This document shows positions 27,323-38,054 of a stretch of DNA of 64,000 nt, one piece after another. The translations under genes and the position numbers were made by a program. The notes under the pieces were generated by a model, which ran no database searches, had not been told where the DNA came from, and was given only the letters and a program-made list of their open reading frames with translations. The DNA is from an uncultured Cellvibrionales bacterium (GTDB lineage: Bacteria > Pseudomonadota > Gammaproteobacteria > Pseudomonadales > Dasaniaceae), in contig CAJVZD010000008.1 in the NCBI GenBank assembly GCA_913019905.1, positions 95,108 to 159,107 of the forward strand, read 5' to 3'. Each line of letters opens with the position of its first letter. The first letter of the stretch is position 1.

Positions 27323-28009
27323 CTATAGCTCGTCAGTTTCTAGCCCGGTGATACGAATTCCCGCGTGACACTTATACTGTTTATTAATAAAAATCAGTAC
27401 AGAGGTCAGTGCGTCAGCGGCGGCAGAGTTTGCAATGCTTCCACCGTGTAAGCCCCTCATCCCTGCGGCCTCAACCAGCTTGATAACTTCTGTTCTAGCG
27501 TCCTTTTTGTTCCCGCAAACGATTACATCACATTCTAGCCCGTGACCTTCTTGTAAATGGTGTGCAGCAACATTTTGAAATGCCGATACCACCCGAACAT
27601 TATCTCCTAAAATTTCTTGTGCTATTGCTCCTGCTGACCCCTGCTCAGGCAACTGTACGCGCGCAACTTTAGGCGGGACTAGTGGAACCGTCACATCAAT
27701 TAAGATTTTTCCGTCCAGGGCACCTTTTACTAATTCGAGTGTATCTGCCTGGTGTGCAAACGGAACCGTCATTGTACAAATATCAGCGGTATTTGCGGCT
27801 GCCAAATTTTCCATTGCCAGCACATCTACGCCTTCAATACCGCGATCATTCATTACAACGGCTAAGTCATCTGCCGCCGCTTTAGCCTTTTCAGCGGTAC
27901 GAGAACCAATGATAACTTGATAACCTGCTTGCGCCCAACGCCGAGCCAAGCCTGTGCCGAGATCTCCGGTACCACCTAATATTGCGATTACAGGTAATTT
28001 TTCACTCAT
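27323..28009 (-). CDS. npdG: NADPH-dependent F420 reductase
   Basis: This enzyme moves hydride between NADPH and F420. The 228-residue protein begins with the NADPH-binding GGTGDLGTGLARRW (residues 12-25) followed by GYQVIIGSRTAEKA, the SRT/RxxxK pattern that favours the 2'-phosphate of NADPH. The family's VVSAFQNVAAHHLQ segment is present. It is the first gene of the npdG-cofE-cofD-cofCGH operon, linking F420 supply to its reduction. The start ATG is 331 bases from the neighbouring kinase gene. Confidence 0.93.
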   Translation of the reverse strand: MSEKLPVIAILGGTGDLGTGLARRWAQAGYQVIIGSRTAEKAKAAADDLAVVMNDRGIEGVDVLAMENLAAANTADICTMTVPFAHQADTLELVKGALDGKILIDVTVPLVPPKVARVQLPEQGSAGAIAQEILGDNVRVVSAFQNVAAHHLQEGHGLECDVIVCGNKKDARTEVIKLVEAAGMRGLHGGSIANSAAADALTSVLIFINKQYKCHAGIRITGLETDEL

Positions 28010-28340
28010 AGTTAATGTTTTTCCCTTGTTTGATTGCGAATCGACAAATTGCTTATCAAGTCCTTACTCACCTAAACGGATCATTTAACGCCATAGGAAC
28101 AACTGTCGTCAATCACTTAAGCAGCCAAAACTTGGCAAACCGGGGTCGAGCCCGGTCGGTGAAAACTACCCTAACTTAAAGGTAATTAATTATCGGTTCC
28201 GTATGGTAGGGAAAGTCGTCGGTGAGTACAAGACCGAGCAAGCTATCAATACTCGCTGTTTTAGCGTGGGAGGATAGACCGTGAGGACCCTGACATTCGT
28301 AGGACGGCCACCACGGGTCAGTTGGTCACTGTCAAACTGA
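28010..28340. other. Intergenic region with RNA-like structure upstream of the F420 operon
   Basis: This stretch holds no open frame of note. Its right two thirds (about 28130-28340) are richer in GC than other gaps here and can fold: ACCGGG/CCCGGT (28139-28144, 28151-28156), a 9-pair helix 28220-28228/28250-28258, GACCC/GGGTC (28286-28290, 28315-28319) and TCAGTT/AACTGA (28318-28323, 28335-28340), the last two being mutually exclusive. The 9-pair helix has two G-U pairs only if the plus strand is the RNA. I recognise no known RNA family. Confidence 0.45.
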
Positions 28341-30710
28341 TTAATTCTTGCGCAAAAAACGCTGTACGACGACTTCTAAATCTGCAATTTTTACTGGCTT
28401 GGCGATGAAGTCGTCCATCCCCACATCAAAACAGACTTGCGCTTCCCCGGTCATTGCGTTCGCAGTCAACGCGACTATGGGAATTCTCTCAGCATCGCTT
28501 TCAGATTCTCGGATTTGTATGGTCGCCTGATAACCGTCTAAAACCGGCATATTGCAATCCATAAAGATCATATCGTAGTTAAACTCTTTCCACTTTTCTA
28601 CCGCTTCCTCACCATTACAAGCGATATCGACCTCGCACCCCAAAATCGTGAGCATCCTTTGCGCAACGGTTTGGTTAACAAGGTTATCTTCAGCCAACAG
28701 AACTTTAACTTGATTTTCGATAACGGCCTGCGATGCATCTGTTATCTCACTAAATGAATAGGGCGTATAAAATGTTTTGCTGTTCGTTTCGGACTTAATT
28801 TGATCAACCAAGGACCTAATGGTCTTACATAAATGGAACTCTTTCACTGGCCGAGTCAAATATCCATTGAAGCCCGACTCTTCAATCTCGGTGCTTTTTT
28901 CGTTACTGCTGTCCAGTGCGATCAGCACCAAAGCCAGAGAATCCATGCTTGCGTCGGACCGTAATTCTTTCGCGAACGTCTGGCAATCTTCAAATCCTAG
29001 AACTTCATCGATGACGACAGCATCAAATGGCGCACCTAATTGCACAGACTCTATTAACAAGCGCTGGGCAATGTTGATCTCTTCGACATAAGTCACTTCC
29101 ATCAACCAACGTTCGCACCACTCCTTAGTCAAACGATATTTACCGGTGACGTCACCCACTATCAGGATTTTTATATCTTTAGATTCGACAATTTCCGGCG
29201 GCGACTCCGTTGGTTGTCCCGAGAGTTTCAAGTCCAATAGAAATCGAAAGAGCGACCCAATGCCAACTTCACTTTCGACCTCAACGTTACCGTGCATCAA
29301 TTTAGCCAAGCCAACTGAAATACTCAAACCCAAGCCCGTACCACCGAATTTTCTGGTAGTAGAACTATCCGCTTGAGTAAACTCATCAAATATGTGGGAC
29401 AACTTACCGGGGGCGATCCCTACACCGGTATCCTCTACTGAAAACTCGTATCGGCAATGATGCTGGTCGATTGGAACTGAAGAAACGTCAATAATAATGC
29501 CGCCCGTGGTCGTAAACTTAACCGCGTTACTCAGGAAGTTCATCATTACCTGGCGGATTCTCCCGGGGTCGGAAATGACATTCTCTTCAAGGCCTTCAGC
29601 TATTCGCAACTGCACATAAATATTTTTTTCCGTAGCACGCAACTTCATTGCTTCCGCTATTTCTTCGAAAACATTTCTCAGATTTACCGGTATGGCTTCG
29701 AGAGTCATTTTACCAGCTTCAATTTTAGAAAAATCGAGAATATCGTTGATTATCGCTAACAACGCATCGGCCGAGCTCTGAATAGTGTTTAGGCTATCTA
29801 TCTGTTCGTCATCGAGATTACTGCCAACCAGTAATGACGCCATCCCAATGACACCGTTTAAGGGAGTCCGTATCTCGTGACTCATCGCCGCCAGAAACTG
29901 CGACTTAGCAATGTCGGCCTTCTCAGCTTGTTCTTTGGCAACTGTTAATTCATGGGTGCGCTGGTCCACTCGTTCTTCCAATAGATCTCGCGAGCGGGCT
30001 AGCTCTCTATCGCGATCCTGTACTTGTTGCAGCATGTTGTTAAAAATAGCGGTCAGTCGTCCGATGTCGTCACTATTAGTCACTGGAACTCTTATACCGT
30101 AATCACCATTATTCGATATTTCCTCAGCCGCGCTGGAGAGCGCTTGTATTGGAGTACTGATACTTCGCTGAAAACGATAAGCGAGAAAGACTGCAACTAA
30201 CATAGCCAGAATGCCCAAGGTAAGCTCTTGTATCAATACAAGTCTTAGCGCCGCGTAACTTTCGGTCATGTCATAACAAAGGTAGATCGTACCGACAATT
30301 TCATCGTCCAGATAAATCGGATCAAATAATTCAGCCAGGTCAGATTGATAGTGAAAGCCCATTTCGCCAACCGATGGTACGACCGCTTCTTCATCAACAC
30401 TAAAATAGGCGAAAAGTTCTTTATCGACTTTATAGATCGCCGCCATTTTAATTCCGGACACAACCTCGAGAGATTGCAAAGAATCCTTAGCGCTTATGGG
30501 CTCATCAAATACGATAGCGGGGGAATTACTGCTGCCTATTACCTGCGCATGGCTTTCTAGCAGGCTTTCGATATTTCCATGGAGGTTTTTGTAATCGAGC
30601 AGCATACTAGCTGTCGTCACTACCAGAACGGCGATTCCGGTTACTACAATGACCAACTGATTGAGATTGGCGGCAACCGTCTTACCTTTACCAAATCCTA
30701 CTATTTTCAT
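28341..30710 (-). CDS. Hybrid sensor histidine kinase with two receiver domains
   Basis: Order in the 789-residue protein: transmembrane segment (about 17-38), CHASE8-like periplasmic sensor (about 40-155), second transmembrane segment (about 158-178), HAMP, HisKA with His278 in [12 protein letters not shown], HATPase ([29 protein letters not shown]), a divergent receiver, and a typical receiver with Asp718 ([13 protein letters not shown]) and a KPV lysine. No Hpt domain is fused, so a separate phosphotransfer protein is expected. The frame is open to 30929, but [10 protein letters not shown] at 30710 best fits the membrane topology. The signal and the target are unknown. Confidence 0.9.
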   Translation of the reverse strand: MKIVGFGKGKTVAANLNQLVIVVTGIAVLVVTTASMLLDYKNLHGNIESLLESHAQVIGSSNSPAIVFDEPISAKDSLQSLEVVSGIKMAAIYKVDKELFAYFSVDEEAVVPSVGEMGFHYQSDLAELFDPIYLDDEIVGTIYLCYDMTESYAALRLVLIQELTLGILAMLVAVFLAYRFQRSISTPIQALSSAAEEISNNGDYGIRVPVTNSDDIGRLTAIFNNMLQQVQDRDRELARSRDLLEERVDQRTHELTVAKEQAEKADIAKSQFLAAMSHEIRTPLNGVIGMASLLVGSNLDDEQIDSLNTIQSSADALLAIINDILDFSKIEAGKMTLEAIPVNLRNVFEEIAEAMKLRATEKNIYVQLRIAEGLEENVISDPGRIRQVMMNFLSNAVKFTTTGGIIIDVSSVPIDQHHCRYEFSVEDTGVGIAPGKLSHIFDEFTQADSSTTRKFGGTGLGLSISVGLAKLMHGNVEVESEVGIGSLFRFLLDLKLSGQPTESPPEIVESKDIKILIVGDVTGKYRLTKEWCERWLMEVTYVEEINIAQRLLIESVQLGAPFDAVVIDEVLGFEDCQTFAKELRSDASMDSLALVLIALDSSNEKSTEIEESGFNGYLTRPVKEFHLCKTIRSLVDQIKSETNSKTFYTPYSFSEITDASQAVIENQVKVLLAEDNLVNQTVAQRMLTILGCEVDIACNGEEAVEKWKEFNYDMIFMDCNMPVLDGYQATIQIRESESDAERIPIVALTANAMTGEAQVCFDVGMDDFIAKPVKIADLEVVVQRFLRKN

Positions 30711-31003
30711 TAAGTACGTATTCCAAATCCAGACTGGAAGGCCTTTTACAACAAAGCTATTATTCTCTCGGATGTCGTAGGCAATCTTTGCGTTTTCAGT
30801 ATAGCGTATTTCTGGGCTATTCTCAGTTACAGGGGGCTTGACCCCTAAAAAGAAAAATACAGATTGTACAATGAGGTTAACAGCCGCTAAAAATAAGGAG
30901 CTAGTACTATTCAGCGTTAATTGACCCACGCACTCGACACAGGAGACGTTTTTATTCCAAGCGAGCAGAATTAACTCTATGCCTAGACTTTAACCAAGAC
31001 GTT

Positions 31004-31492
31004 CTAAGTCACAGGCCCGGAAGACCGTTTTTTTGCTAAACGTCGCTGCCTAAAGAAATCTGAGATAAGCGACGAACAGTGAGGCCCTAATACACCGCCT
31101 CGAAACTCGACCTTATGGTTAATATAGTTAGCTTGTAGCAGACAACCATTGCTTTCTATCACCCCGGACTTCGGTTCTGAACACCCGTAAACTAACCGCC
31201 CTACCCTTGCATGAATTAAGGCACCGGCACACATACTGCAGGGCTCGACAGTGACGAACAACGTTGAATTGACAAGACGGTAATTTGAAGCCGCTTTTGC
31301 TGCAGTACGCAGTGCAATAATTTCCGCGTGTGCGGTTGGATCGTTAGTGCCAATGGGACGATTCCAACCCTCACCAATGATGTCGTTCCCGACCACCACC
31401 AAGGCCCCAACTGGAACCTCTCCCTCACTGGCGGCTTGCTCAGCAAGGGAAAGCGCTTTTTGCATAAAGTATTCGTCTGTATTAGAGACCAT
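31004..31492 (-). CDS. tadA: tRNA adenosine(34) deaminase TadA
   Basis: TadA deaminates adenosine 34 to inosine in tRNA-Arg(ACG). Zinc ligands are visible: His55 with the proton-shuttling Glu57 in THAE-type TAHAEIIAL, and Cys85/Cys88 in PCSMCAGAL. The FFRQRR segment near the C-terminus is the tRNA-contacting helix of the family. The ATG at 31492 gives 162 residues; the open frame begins at 31501. It lies 42 bases downstream of guaA on the same strand. Confidence 0.95.
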   Translation of the reverse strand: MVSNTDEYFMQKALSLAEQAASEGEVPVGALVVVGNDIIGEGWNRPIGTNDPTAHAEIIALRTAAKAASNYRLVNSTLFVTVEPCSMCAGALIHARVGRLVYGCSEPKSGVIESNGCLLQANYINHKVEFRGGVLGPHCSSLISDFFRQRRLAKKRSSGPVT

Positions 31493-31534
31493 CAGGAGCA
31501 CCTGATATCCAAACAGACAGATGATGAGTAAACA

Positions 31535-33115
31535 TCACTCCCACTCGATAGTAGCCGGAGGTTTACTCGAGACGTCGTAGGTAACCCGTGAAATCCCACT
31601 TATTTCGTTGATCACTCTATTGGACACAGTCTCGAGCAACTCATAGGGTAAATGTGCCCACCGGGCCGTCATAAAATCGATGGTCTCTACTGCCCGGAGA
31701 GCAATAACATACTCGTAGCGACGAGCATCACCAACCACTCCTACAGATTTAACCGGTAAAAAGACGGCAAAGGCCTGGCTTGTTTTATGATACCAGCCTG
31801 CCCTATGCAATTCTTCTAAAAATATGGCGTCTGCCTCACGTAATAAATCTGCATATTCCTTTTTGACTTCACCGAGTATTCGAACGCCTAAACCGGGCCC
31901 AGGAAAGGGATGGCGATAGACCATATCGTAGGGTAAGCCTAACTCGAGACCGATCTTGCGAACTTCGTCTTTAAACAACTCCCGAAGGGGCTCAACCAGA
32001 GTAAATTGCATATTTTCGGGCAAGCCGCCAACGTTATGATGAGATTTAATGACGTGTGCTTTACCGGTTTTCCCCGCGGCGGACTCGATAACATCCGGGT
32101 ATATCGTCCCTTGAGCCAGCCACTTCACATCTTGAATGAGCGCTGCTTGCTGGTCAAAAATGTCGATAAACGTATTGCCTATAACTTTACGCTTTTGCTC
32201 CGGATCCGCCACGGAAACCAACTTTCTAAGAAACTCGTCCTGTGCGTTAGCACGAATCACTTTTACACCCATATTTTTCGCAAACATGTCCATGACTTGA
32301 TCGCCTTCGTCTTTTCGCAATAAGCCATTATCCACAAAGACACAAGTCAGTTGATCGCCTATCGCTTTGTGAAGAAGTGCAGCGACAACGGAGGAATCTA
32401 CACCGCCCGACAATCCTAAAAGCACCTTGTCAGAACCTACCTTTTCACGAACATTATCGATAGCGTCGGCTACAATATGTGCGGGAGTCCATAGCGCTTC
32501 ACAGGAACAGATCTCCAATAAAAAATGTTCAAAAATTCGCTCTCCCTGCAAGGTATGAGTGACTTCGGGGTGAAATTGTATGCCGTAGAAATTTTTCTCG
32601 GGAAGATACATACCGGCGATCGCACAGGTTTCTGTAGAGGCTAACAGCTCAAAACTAGCCGGCATTTCGACAACTTTGTCGCCGTGACTCATCCACACGT
32701 CCAACAGCGCCGATCCATCATCGCTGTCAATATGGTCTTTGATGTCATGCAATAACGCCGAGCGGCCATGCACTTTTATTTGCGCATAGCCAAATTCACG
32801 ATGATCCGACGATTCAACTTTACCACCTAACTGCTCCGCCATCGTTTGCATGCCGTAGCATATGCCGAGTAGCGGAATGCCGAGGTTGAATACACATTGC
32901 GGGGCACGTGGAGAGTGTCCTGCGGTAACTGATTCTGGTCCGCCGGCAAGAATAATTCCGCGGGGGTTAAACGAATCTATTTCTTCTTCGCTTATGTCGA
33001 ACGCACGAATTTCACAATACACGCCGATTTCCCGCACGCGACGAGCAATCAATTGAGTGTATTGAGAACCAAAATCCAAAATAAGAATTCGTTGTGAATG
33101 GATATCAATCGACAT
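31535..33115 (-). CDS. guaA: GMP synthase (glutamine-hydrolysing)
   Basis: GuaA converts XMP to GMP using ATP and glutamine. From the ATG at 33115 it has 526 residues: a class I glutamine amidotransferase domain with Cys86 in GICYGMQ and FHPEVTH, then the ATP pyrophosphatase domain with the P-loop [14 protein letters not shown], and the dimerisation domain ending KPPATIEWE. The frame extends four codons further upstream, but [18 protein letters not shown] is the family start. It follows guaB with an 88-base gap, forming guaBA. Confidence 0.97.
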   Translation of the reverse strand: MSIDIHSQRILILDFGSQYTQLIARRVREIGVYCEIRAFDISEEEIDSFNPRGIILAGGPESVTAGHSPRAPQCVFNLGIPLLGICYGMQTMAEQLGGKVESSDHREFGYAQIKVHGRSALLHDIKDHIDSDDGSALLDVWMSHGDKVVEMPASFELLASTETCAIAGMYLPEKNFYGIQFHPEVTHTLQGERIFEHFLLEICSCEALWTPAHIVADAIDNVREKVGSDKVLLGLSGGVDSSVVAALLHKAIGDQLTCVFVDNGLLRKDEGDQVMDMFAKNMGVKVIRANAQDEFLRKLVSVADPEQKRKVIGNTFIDIFDQQAALIQDVKWLAQGTIYPDVIESAAGKTGKAHVIKSHHNVGGLPENMQFTLVEPLRELFKDEVRKIGLELGLPYDMVYRHPFPGPGLGVRILGEVKKEYADLLREADAIFLEELHRAGWYHKTSQAFAVFLPVKSVGVVGDARRYEYVIALRAVETIDFMTARWAHLPYELLETVSNRVINEISGISRVTYDVSSKPPATIEWE

Positions 33116-33203
33116 ATAAGATCTCAAGCTGTTACGAATAAAAGGAAAGTGTTAGGTCGGTCGACAGCCACGCCATCGTCCGACCAGTGCATAGAGCTGA
33201 AAA

Positions 33204-34673
33204 TCAGGCTCGCGGATAGTTTGGCGCTTCTTTAGTGATACTGACGTCGTGCACATGGCTTTCGTGCATACCGGCCGAGGTCACCTGCACAAACTTAGGC
33301 AGGGTTCGCATTGTATTAATGTCGACACTGCCCGTGTAACCCATTGCCGACCGTAAACCGCCCATCAATTGGTGGGTAATCGCTGCTAACGATCCTTTAT
33401 AGGGAACTCTACCTTCAATTCCCTCGGGAACTAACTTCTCGGTACCGTCTTCAGCACTCTGAAAATATCGATCGCTAGATCCCTGTGTTTGAGACATAGC
33501 ACCAAGAGAGCCCATTCCCCGGTAGGATTTATAGGTGCGCCCCTGATACAATTCAACCTCACCTGGAGCTTCTTCGGTCCCTGCAAACATACTGCCCATC
33601 ATCACAGCGCTTGCACCTGCAGCGACGGCTTTTGCCAAATCACCGGAGAATCTGATTCCGCCATCTGCAATCAGCGGTATACCACGATCTTTTAGTGCAG
33701 CTGCAACATTGGCGATGGCGCTGATCTGCGGCACGCCGATTCCAGTGACGATCCGAGTCGTACAAATTGAGCCTGGACCAATTCCGACTTTTACCGCATC
33801 GGCTCCGGCATCCGCCAAAGCTATTGCAGCTTCTCCAGTAGCAATGTTTCCGCCGATAACCTGAACGGCTGGATAGCTATCCTTAATCCACCTAACGCGA
33901 TCGATAACATTTTTTGAATGGCCGTGAGCCGTGTCAACAACCAAGACATCCACGCCAGCCTCAATGAGTGCTGCGACGCGATCAGCGGTATCAGCACTGG
34001 TACCGACGGATGCACCCACCAGTAGTTGGCCGGATACATCTTTACAAGCGTGAGGATAAATCTGGGCCTTGTTCATATCTTTGACAGTAATCATACCGCA
34101 AAGATCAAAATCGTCGTTGACCACCAGTACTTTTTCAATCCTGTGCTTATGCAGAAGATCCTGAACAACCGACAGGTCCTCTCCCTCCTTAACCGTCACC
34201 AACTTTTCTTTGGGAGTCATTATACTGGAAACCGGATTATCCATATGAGTTTCAAAACGCATGTCTCGACTGGTAACAATACCGACCAGATTGCCGTTTT
34301 CCAAAACCGGAACACCGGAAAAATTATGTTCAGTACGAATTTCAAATAATCGACTAATAGGCTCTGACGCGTCGATTGTAATGGGATCTTTAACGACTCC
34401 ACTTTCATGTTTTTTTACAGCGCGAACTTGATGGGCCTGGTTCTCAACCGACATACTCTTGTGGATAATCCCAATACCGCCTTCTTGCGCGATGGCTATA
34501 GCCAACCGGGACTCCGTGACAGTGTCCATCGCTGCTGAAACCAATGGTATATTTAATTGAATGCCACGGGTAAGTTGCGTTTTCAAACTGACATCTTTGG
34601 CAGTTACTTCCGAATAACCTGGAAGAAGTAAAACATCATCGAATGTAAGTGCTTGTTCGACTATTCGCAGCAT
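33204..34673 (-). CDS. guaB: Inosine-5'-monophosphate dehydrogenase
   Basis: GuaB oxidises IMP to XMP, the committed step to GMP. The 489-residue TIM barrel carries the catalytic Cys304 in GPGSICTTR, a CBS-domain pair inserted at about residues 95-205, and the C-terminal RYFQ...[11 protein letters not shown] flap with its Arg. Length and order are those of the bacterial enzyme. It is the first gene of guaBA and is divergent from xseA. A hairpin and a small palindrome lie in its upstream region. Confidence 0.98.
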   Translation of the reverse strand: MLRIVEQALTFDDVLLLPGYSEVTAKDVSLKTQLTRGIQLNIPLVSAAMDTVTESRLAIAIAQEGGIGIIHKSMSVENQAHQVRAVKKHESGVVKDPITIDASEPISRLFEIRTEHNFSGVPVLENGNLVGIVTSRDMRFETHMDNPVSSIMTPKEKLVTVKEGEDLSVVQDLLHKHRIEKVLVVNDDFDLCGMITVKDMNKAQIYPHACKDVSGQLLVGASVGTSADTADRVAALIEAGVDVLVVDTAHGHSKNVIDRVRWIKDSYPAVQVIGGNIATGEAAIALADAGADAVKVGIGPGSICTTRIVTGIGVPQISAIANVAAALKDRGIPLIADGGIRFSGDLAKAVAAGASAVMMGSMFAGTEEAPGEVELYQGRTYKSYRGMGSLGAMSQTQGSSDRYFQSAEDGTEKLVPEGIEGRVPYKGSLAAITHQLMGGLRSAMGYTGSVDINTMRTLPKFVQVTSAGMHESHVHDVSITKEAPNYPRA

Positions 34674-34868
34674 AGTTTGTGTCCACCAGGATCAGATAAA
34701 TTAACAGCCATAGGCTCCTTTTTAGAGGATTCCCTCAGGCTACCATAGACAGCACAACTACGTGTGCCAGCATCTTTTGATATAAAGGTAAAAACCGGTC
34801 ATTTTAATAGATAGTTGACTGTCAGTAAATCGATTGTTTTCATTTATTTTGTTCTGACTCGAAAATAA

Positions 34869-34889
34869 CGGGACCCAACTCGGATCCCG
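34869..34889 (-). terminator. Terminator-like hairpin upstream of guaB
   Basis: Read on the minus strand, CGGGATCC, loop GAGTT, then GGGTCCCG gives an 8-pair stem with one G-U pair, followed by TTATTTTCG. On the plus strand the same pair is a C-A mismatch, so the minus-strand RNA folds better. It sits about 196 bases before the guaB start on guaB's strand, with no minus-strand gene upstream; it may be a leader attenuator or a block on antisense transcription from xseA. Confidence 0.45.
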
Positions 34890-34902
34890 CTCAAAATTCA
34901 CT

Positions 34903-34915
34903 GCAAAAATTTTGC
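34903..34915. promoter_or_regulatory. 13-base palindrome in the guaB/xseA intergenic region
   Basis: GCAAAA-A-TTTTGC is a perfect palindrome 51 bases before the xseA start. It loosely resembles a purine-repressor site (GCAA...TTGC half-sites), which would make sense beside guaB, but it lacks the central CG of the E. coli PurR consensus. Confidence 0.3.
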
Positions 34916-34965
34916 GGATGGTCCAAAATAGACATTAACTAAACCAGAGAGAGCTACAGTAACAA

Positions 34966-36327
34966 ATGTCCTTTGACCCACAGCAAAACCGTAACCCCCT
35001 GACGATAAGCCAACTTAACAGACAAGCAAAGCGCTTGCTGGAAGGCAACTTTCCCTCAGTATGGGTTGAGGGTGAAATTTCAAATTTCTCCAAACCGAGT
35101 TCAGGTCACTGGTATTTTTCGTTAAAAGACAGTGGCGCACAAGTCCGTTGCGCGATGTTTCGAAACAGTAACAACAGACTGAAATTTCAGGTTGAAGTGG
35201 GCCAACTTGTCATGGCAAGGGCCAAGCTGAGCCTTTACGAAGCTCGTGGAGACTATCAACTTATCGTCGAGCACATGGAGCCAGCCGGCGATGGTGCGCT
35301 AGCAAAAGCATTTGAAATACTTAAAAACAAGTTGCAGCAAGAGGGCTTATTTCGTCCTGATATCAAGCAAAGCCTGCCCTCTCAACCCAGGCATATAGCG
35401 GTAGTTACGTCTCCCACAGGTGCCGCGATCCACGATATATTGACAGTCCTCGCCAGACGCTCTCCGCAAACCGAAGTCACTATTTTTCCAACGCCGGTGC
35501 AGGGACAGGGTGCAGGGATTGAAATTGCTAAAGCAATCGGCAACGCAGATGCACTCGCTAAAAAATTGGGGATTGACGTTATTCTTGCAAGCCGAGGTGG
35601 CGGCTCGACTGAAGACCTATGGGCGTTTAACGAAGAAGTTGTCGCCCGAGCGATCTATGGCTGCGGATTACCTGTGGTAAGTGCGGTGGGGCATGAGATA
35701 GATTTTACTATAGCGGATTTTGTCGCCGACATACGAGCTGCCACACCGTCGGCTGCAGCTGAGCTATTAAGCCCCGACCAAGCCGAATTACAGACGTCTT
35801 TCTTGGGTTATGAGCAACTTTTACGCAAAGCCATCAATCACAAAATAGTCACTGCAAGGCATAGCCTCCAGGTCCTGCAAAAACAACTTCGTCACCCAGG
35901 CAGCCGCCTACAGGAACACAGTCAACGCCTTGATGATCTCGAACAGAGGTTAAAAAATGGGTATGCAAATAAACAACGTAACGAAACGCATAAAATTGAA
36001 CTATTAGCCTCTCGACTACAACAACTTACACCGATACATAAAATCGAACGACTTCAGCAAAGTACTGCAAGTACCTTCCGGCGCCTAGAACAACAGATGT
36101 TACAACTTCTTCAAAACCACCATCAACGGTTTGCCAGCACCATGCAACTACTAAACACTGTTAGCCCTCTCGCTACTCTAGATCGCGGCTATGCCATTGT
36201 CACTGACAAGAGCGGACAAGTTGTCAGTGACATTGACAAGGTAATAAAGGGTCAAACAATAACAACGCGCCTTACAAACGGTGTTTTGGAGAGCTCCGTT
36301 ACGGCAATTTCGGTTGAGCAATCATAA
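34966..36327 (+). CDS. xseA: Exodeoxyribonuclease VII large subunit
   Basis: XseA is the catalytic subunit of exonuclease VII, which degrades single-stranded DNA from both ends together with XseB. The 453-residue protein has an N-terminal OB fold (VWVEGEISNFSKPSSGHWYFSLKD), the nuclease domain with VVTSPTGAAIHD and ASRGGGSTEDLWAFNEE, VSAVGHEIDFTIAD, then a long coiled-coil region (about 270-400) and the ATLDRGYAIV tail. It is divergent from guaB and convergent with lysS. Confidence 0.97.
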   Translation: MSFDPQQNRNPLTISQLNRQAKRLLEGNFPSVWVEGEISNFSKPSSGHWYFSLKDSGAQVRCAMFRNSNNRLKFQVEVGQLVMARAKLSLYEARGDYQLIVEHMEPAGDGALAKAFEILKNKLQQEGLFRPDIKQSLPSQPRHIAVVTSPTGAAIHDILTVLARRSPQTEVTIFPTPVQGQGAGIEIAKAIGNADALAKKLGIDVILASRGGGSTEDLWAFNEEVVARAIYGCGLPVVSAVGHEIDFTIADFVADIRAATPSAAAELLSPDQAELQTSFLGYEQLLRKAINHKIVTARHSLQVLQKQLRHPGSRLQEHSQRLDDLEQRLKNGYANKQRNETHKIELLASRLQQLTPIHKIERLQQSTASTFRRLEQQMLQLLQNHHQRFASTMQLLNTVSPLATLDRGYAIVTDKSGQVVSDIDKVIKGQTITTRLTNGVLESSVTAISVEQS

Positions 36328-36352
36328 AGTCCAGACTGACTTCAAAACGAAA

Positions 36353-36368
36353 GGCTAAGCAAATAGCC
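36353..36368. terminator. Hairpin between convergent xseA and lysS
   Basis: GGCTA (36353-36357), loop AGCAAA, TAGCC (36364-36368) lies in the 77-base gap between the two convergent stops. On the minus strand it is followed by TTTCGTTTTG, so it could end lysS transcripts and perhaps serve both directions. The stem is short. Confidence 0.4.
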
Positions 36369-36404
36369 CTTCTGGATTGAATCATCCCGCACCCAATATC
36401 CTGA

Positions 36405-37931
36405 CTAGCTTTGACGGCGCATGTGTGGAAATAGTATGACATCACGAATAGATGGAGAATCGCTAAATAACATCACTAAGCGATCTATCCCAATCCCCTC
36501 TCCCGCCGTGGGCGGCAAGCCATATTCTAAGGCGGTTATGTAATCTTCATCAAAATGCATCGCCTCGTCATCACCCGCGTCTTTCTCAGCGACCTGGGCT
36601 TCGAACCGCTGCGCCTGGTCTTCTGCATCATTAAGTTCTGAAAAACCGTTTGCTATTTCTCTCCCGCCCACAAAAAATTCAAACCGATCGGTGACAAAAG
36701 GATCGTTGTCGTTGCGTCGAGCGAGCGGAGACACCTCTGTTGGATACTGAGTAATAAAAGTTGGCTGTAGAAGCTGATGCTCCACCGTCTTATCGAAAAT
36801 CTCGATTTGAACCTTCCCCAAGCCATAGCCATCTTTTAGGGGAATATGCAGAGATTTTGCTATTTCGCGAGCCCCTTCCAGGTTATCGATCTGACCTGCA
36901 TTTATCTCTGGGTTAAAGTGTAAAATCGAATCGAAAACCGACATCCGCGTGAATGGCTGAGATAGGTCGTACTCCATGCTTTCAAGAACCTCGCCTTCTA
37001 CGTCTTTCACGGTATTAATGATCGTAGTCCCGCCAAGAACGGCTTGAGCCATCTTCCTAAGCATATCTTCCGTTAGGTCCATCAGATCCTGATAATCAGC
37101 ATATGATTGATAAAACTCGATCATGGTAAATTCGGGATTATGACGAGTCGACAACCCCTCGTTCCGGAAACTCCGGTTAATCTCAAAAACTCTTTCAAAT
37201 CCGCCGACTACCAGTCGTTTCAAATATAACTCCGGCGCGATTCGAAGATAAAGATCCATATCCAAAGCATTGTGATGGGTAACAAAAGGGCGCGCCGTAG
37301 CACCACCGGGAATGACTTGCATCATTGGAGTTTCGACTTCCATAAAGTCAGCATTGCTCAAATAGTCTCGTATGAAGCTAACCATTTTCGACCTGAGCCT
37401 AAATACATTTCGCGATTGCTCACTCATAATCAGGTCGACATATCTCTGTCGATAGCGTGTTTCCTGATCTTGTAATCCATGGAACTTGTCCGGAAGCGGG
37501 CGCAGCGATTTAGTCAGTAACTCCACGCTGTCCATATACACGTATAAATCACCTTTTCCCGATTTGTGAACAGCTCCTTCACACCCAATAATATCACCAA
37601 TATCCCAGGTTTTTATTTCTGCTACTTGTTGCTCCGGCAATCTCTTTTTATCGACATACGCTTGAATCCGGCCACTCTTATCCTGCAAGACCAAAAAAGG
37701 CCCGCGTTTGGCCATAATACGTCCCGCGACCGATGCCCTGCGATCGAGCTGCTCTAATACATCTTTATCTTTTTCTCCCAATTCGGTTTGCAAATCTGCT
37801 GCATACGCGCTGGGACGAAAACTGTTGGGAAAGGCATTGCGCTGCTCCCGAATAGTGGATAATTTGGTGCGTCGCTCTGCAATCAACTTGTTCTCTTCTT
37901 GGGCTGATTGCTTGCTATTGTCTTCTAACAT
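36405..37931 (-). CDS. lysS: Lysyl-tRNA synthetase (class II)
   Basis: LysS charges tRNA-Lys. The 508-residue protein has the N-terminal anticodon-binding OB fold ([20 protein letters not shown]), class II motif 2 ([20 protein letters not shown]) and motif 3 ([15 protein letters not shown]), ending in [11 protein letters not shown]. It follows prfB on the same strand by 123 bases, the classical prfB-lysS pair. Confidence 0.98.
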   Translation of the reverse strand: MLEDNSKQSAQEENKLIAERRTKLSTIREQRNAFPNSFRPSAYAADLQTELGEKDKDVLEQLDRRASVAGRIMAKRGPFLVLQDKSGRIQAYVDKKRLPEQQVAEIKTWDIGDIIGCEGAVHKSGKGDLYVYMDSVELLTKSLRPLPDKFHGLQDQETRYRQRYVDLIMSEQSRNVFRLRSKMVSFIRDYLSNADFMEVETPMMQVIPGGATARPFVTHHNALDMDLYLRIAPELYLKRLVVGGFERVFEINRSFRNEGLSTRHNPEFTMIEFYQSYADYQDLMDLTEDMLRKMAQAVLGGTTIINTVKDVEGEVLESMEYDLSQPFTRMSVFDSILHFNPEINAGQIDNLEGAREIAKSLHIPLKDGYGLGKVQIEIFDKTVEHQLLQPTFITQYPTEVSPLARRNDNDPFVTDRFEFFVGGREIANGFSELNDAEDQAQRFEAQVAEKDAGDDEAMHFDEDYITALEYGLPPTAGEGIGIDRLVMLFSDSPSIRDVILFPHMRRQS

Positions 37932-38054
37932 GTCTGTAAACTCGTTTTGGGAAAAAAGAAACCGACTAAAATAGCAGTTAACTTAGCCAGCATCGTTTAG
38001 GTGTAGCTCGTTTCTTGTCGCGACTTTAAGAAAGCGTTTACTCGTTGGCAAGCA

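Noticed and set aside
28204..28330. Cobalamin riboswitch on the plus strand (AGGGAA...CGGTG...ACCGAGC)
   Set aside because: The first box resembles the class, but the conserved CCCGC-ACTGT core is missing and no downstream gene lies on that strand.
30711..30929. N-terminal extension of the hybrid kinase
   Set aside because: The added 73 residues lack similarity and place an extra hydrophobic stretch before the clear topology starting at 30710.
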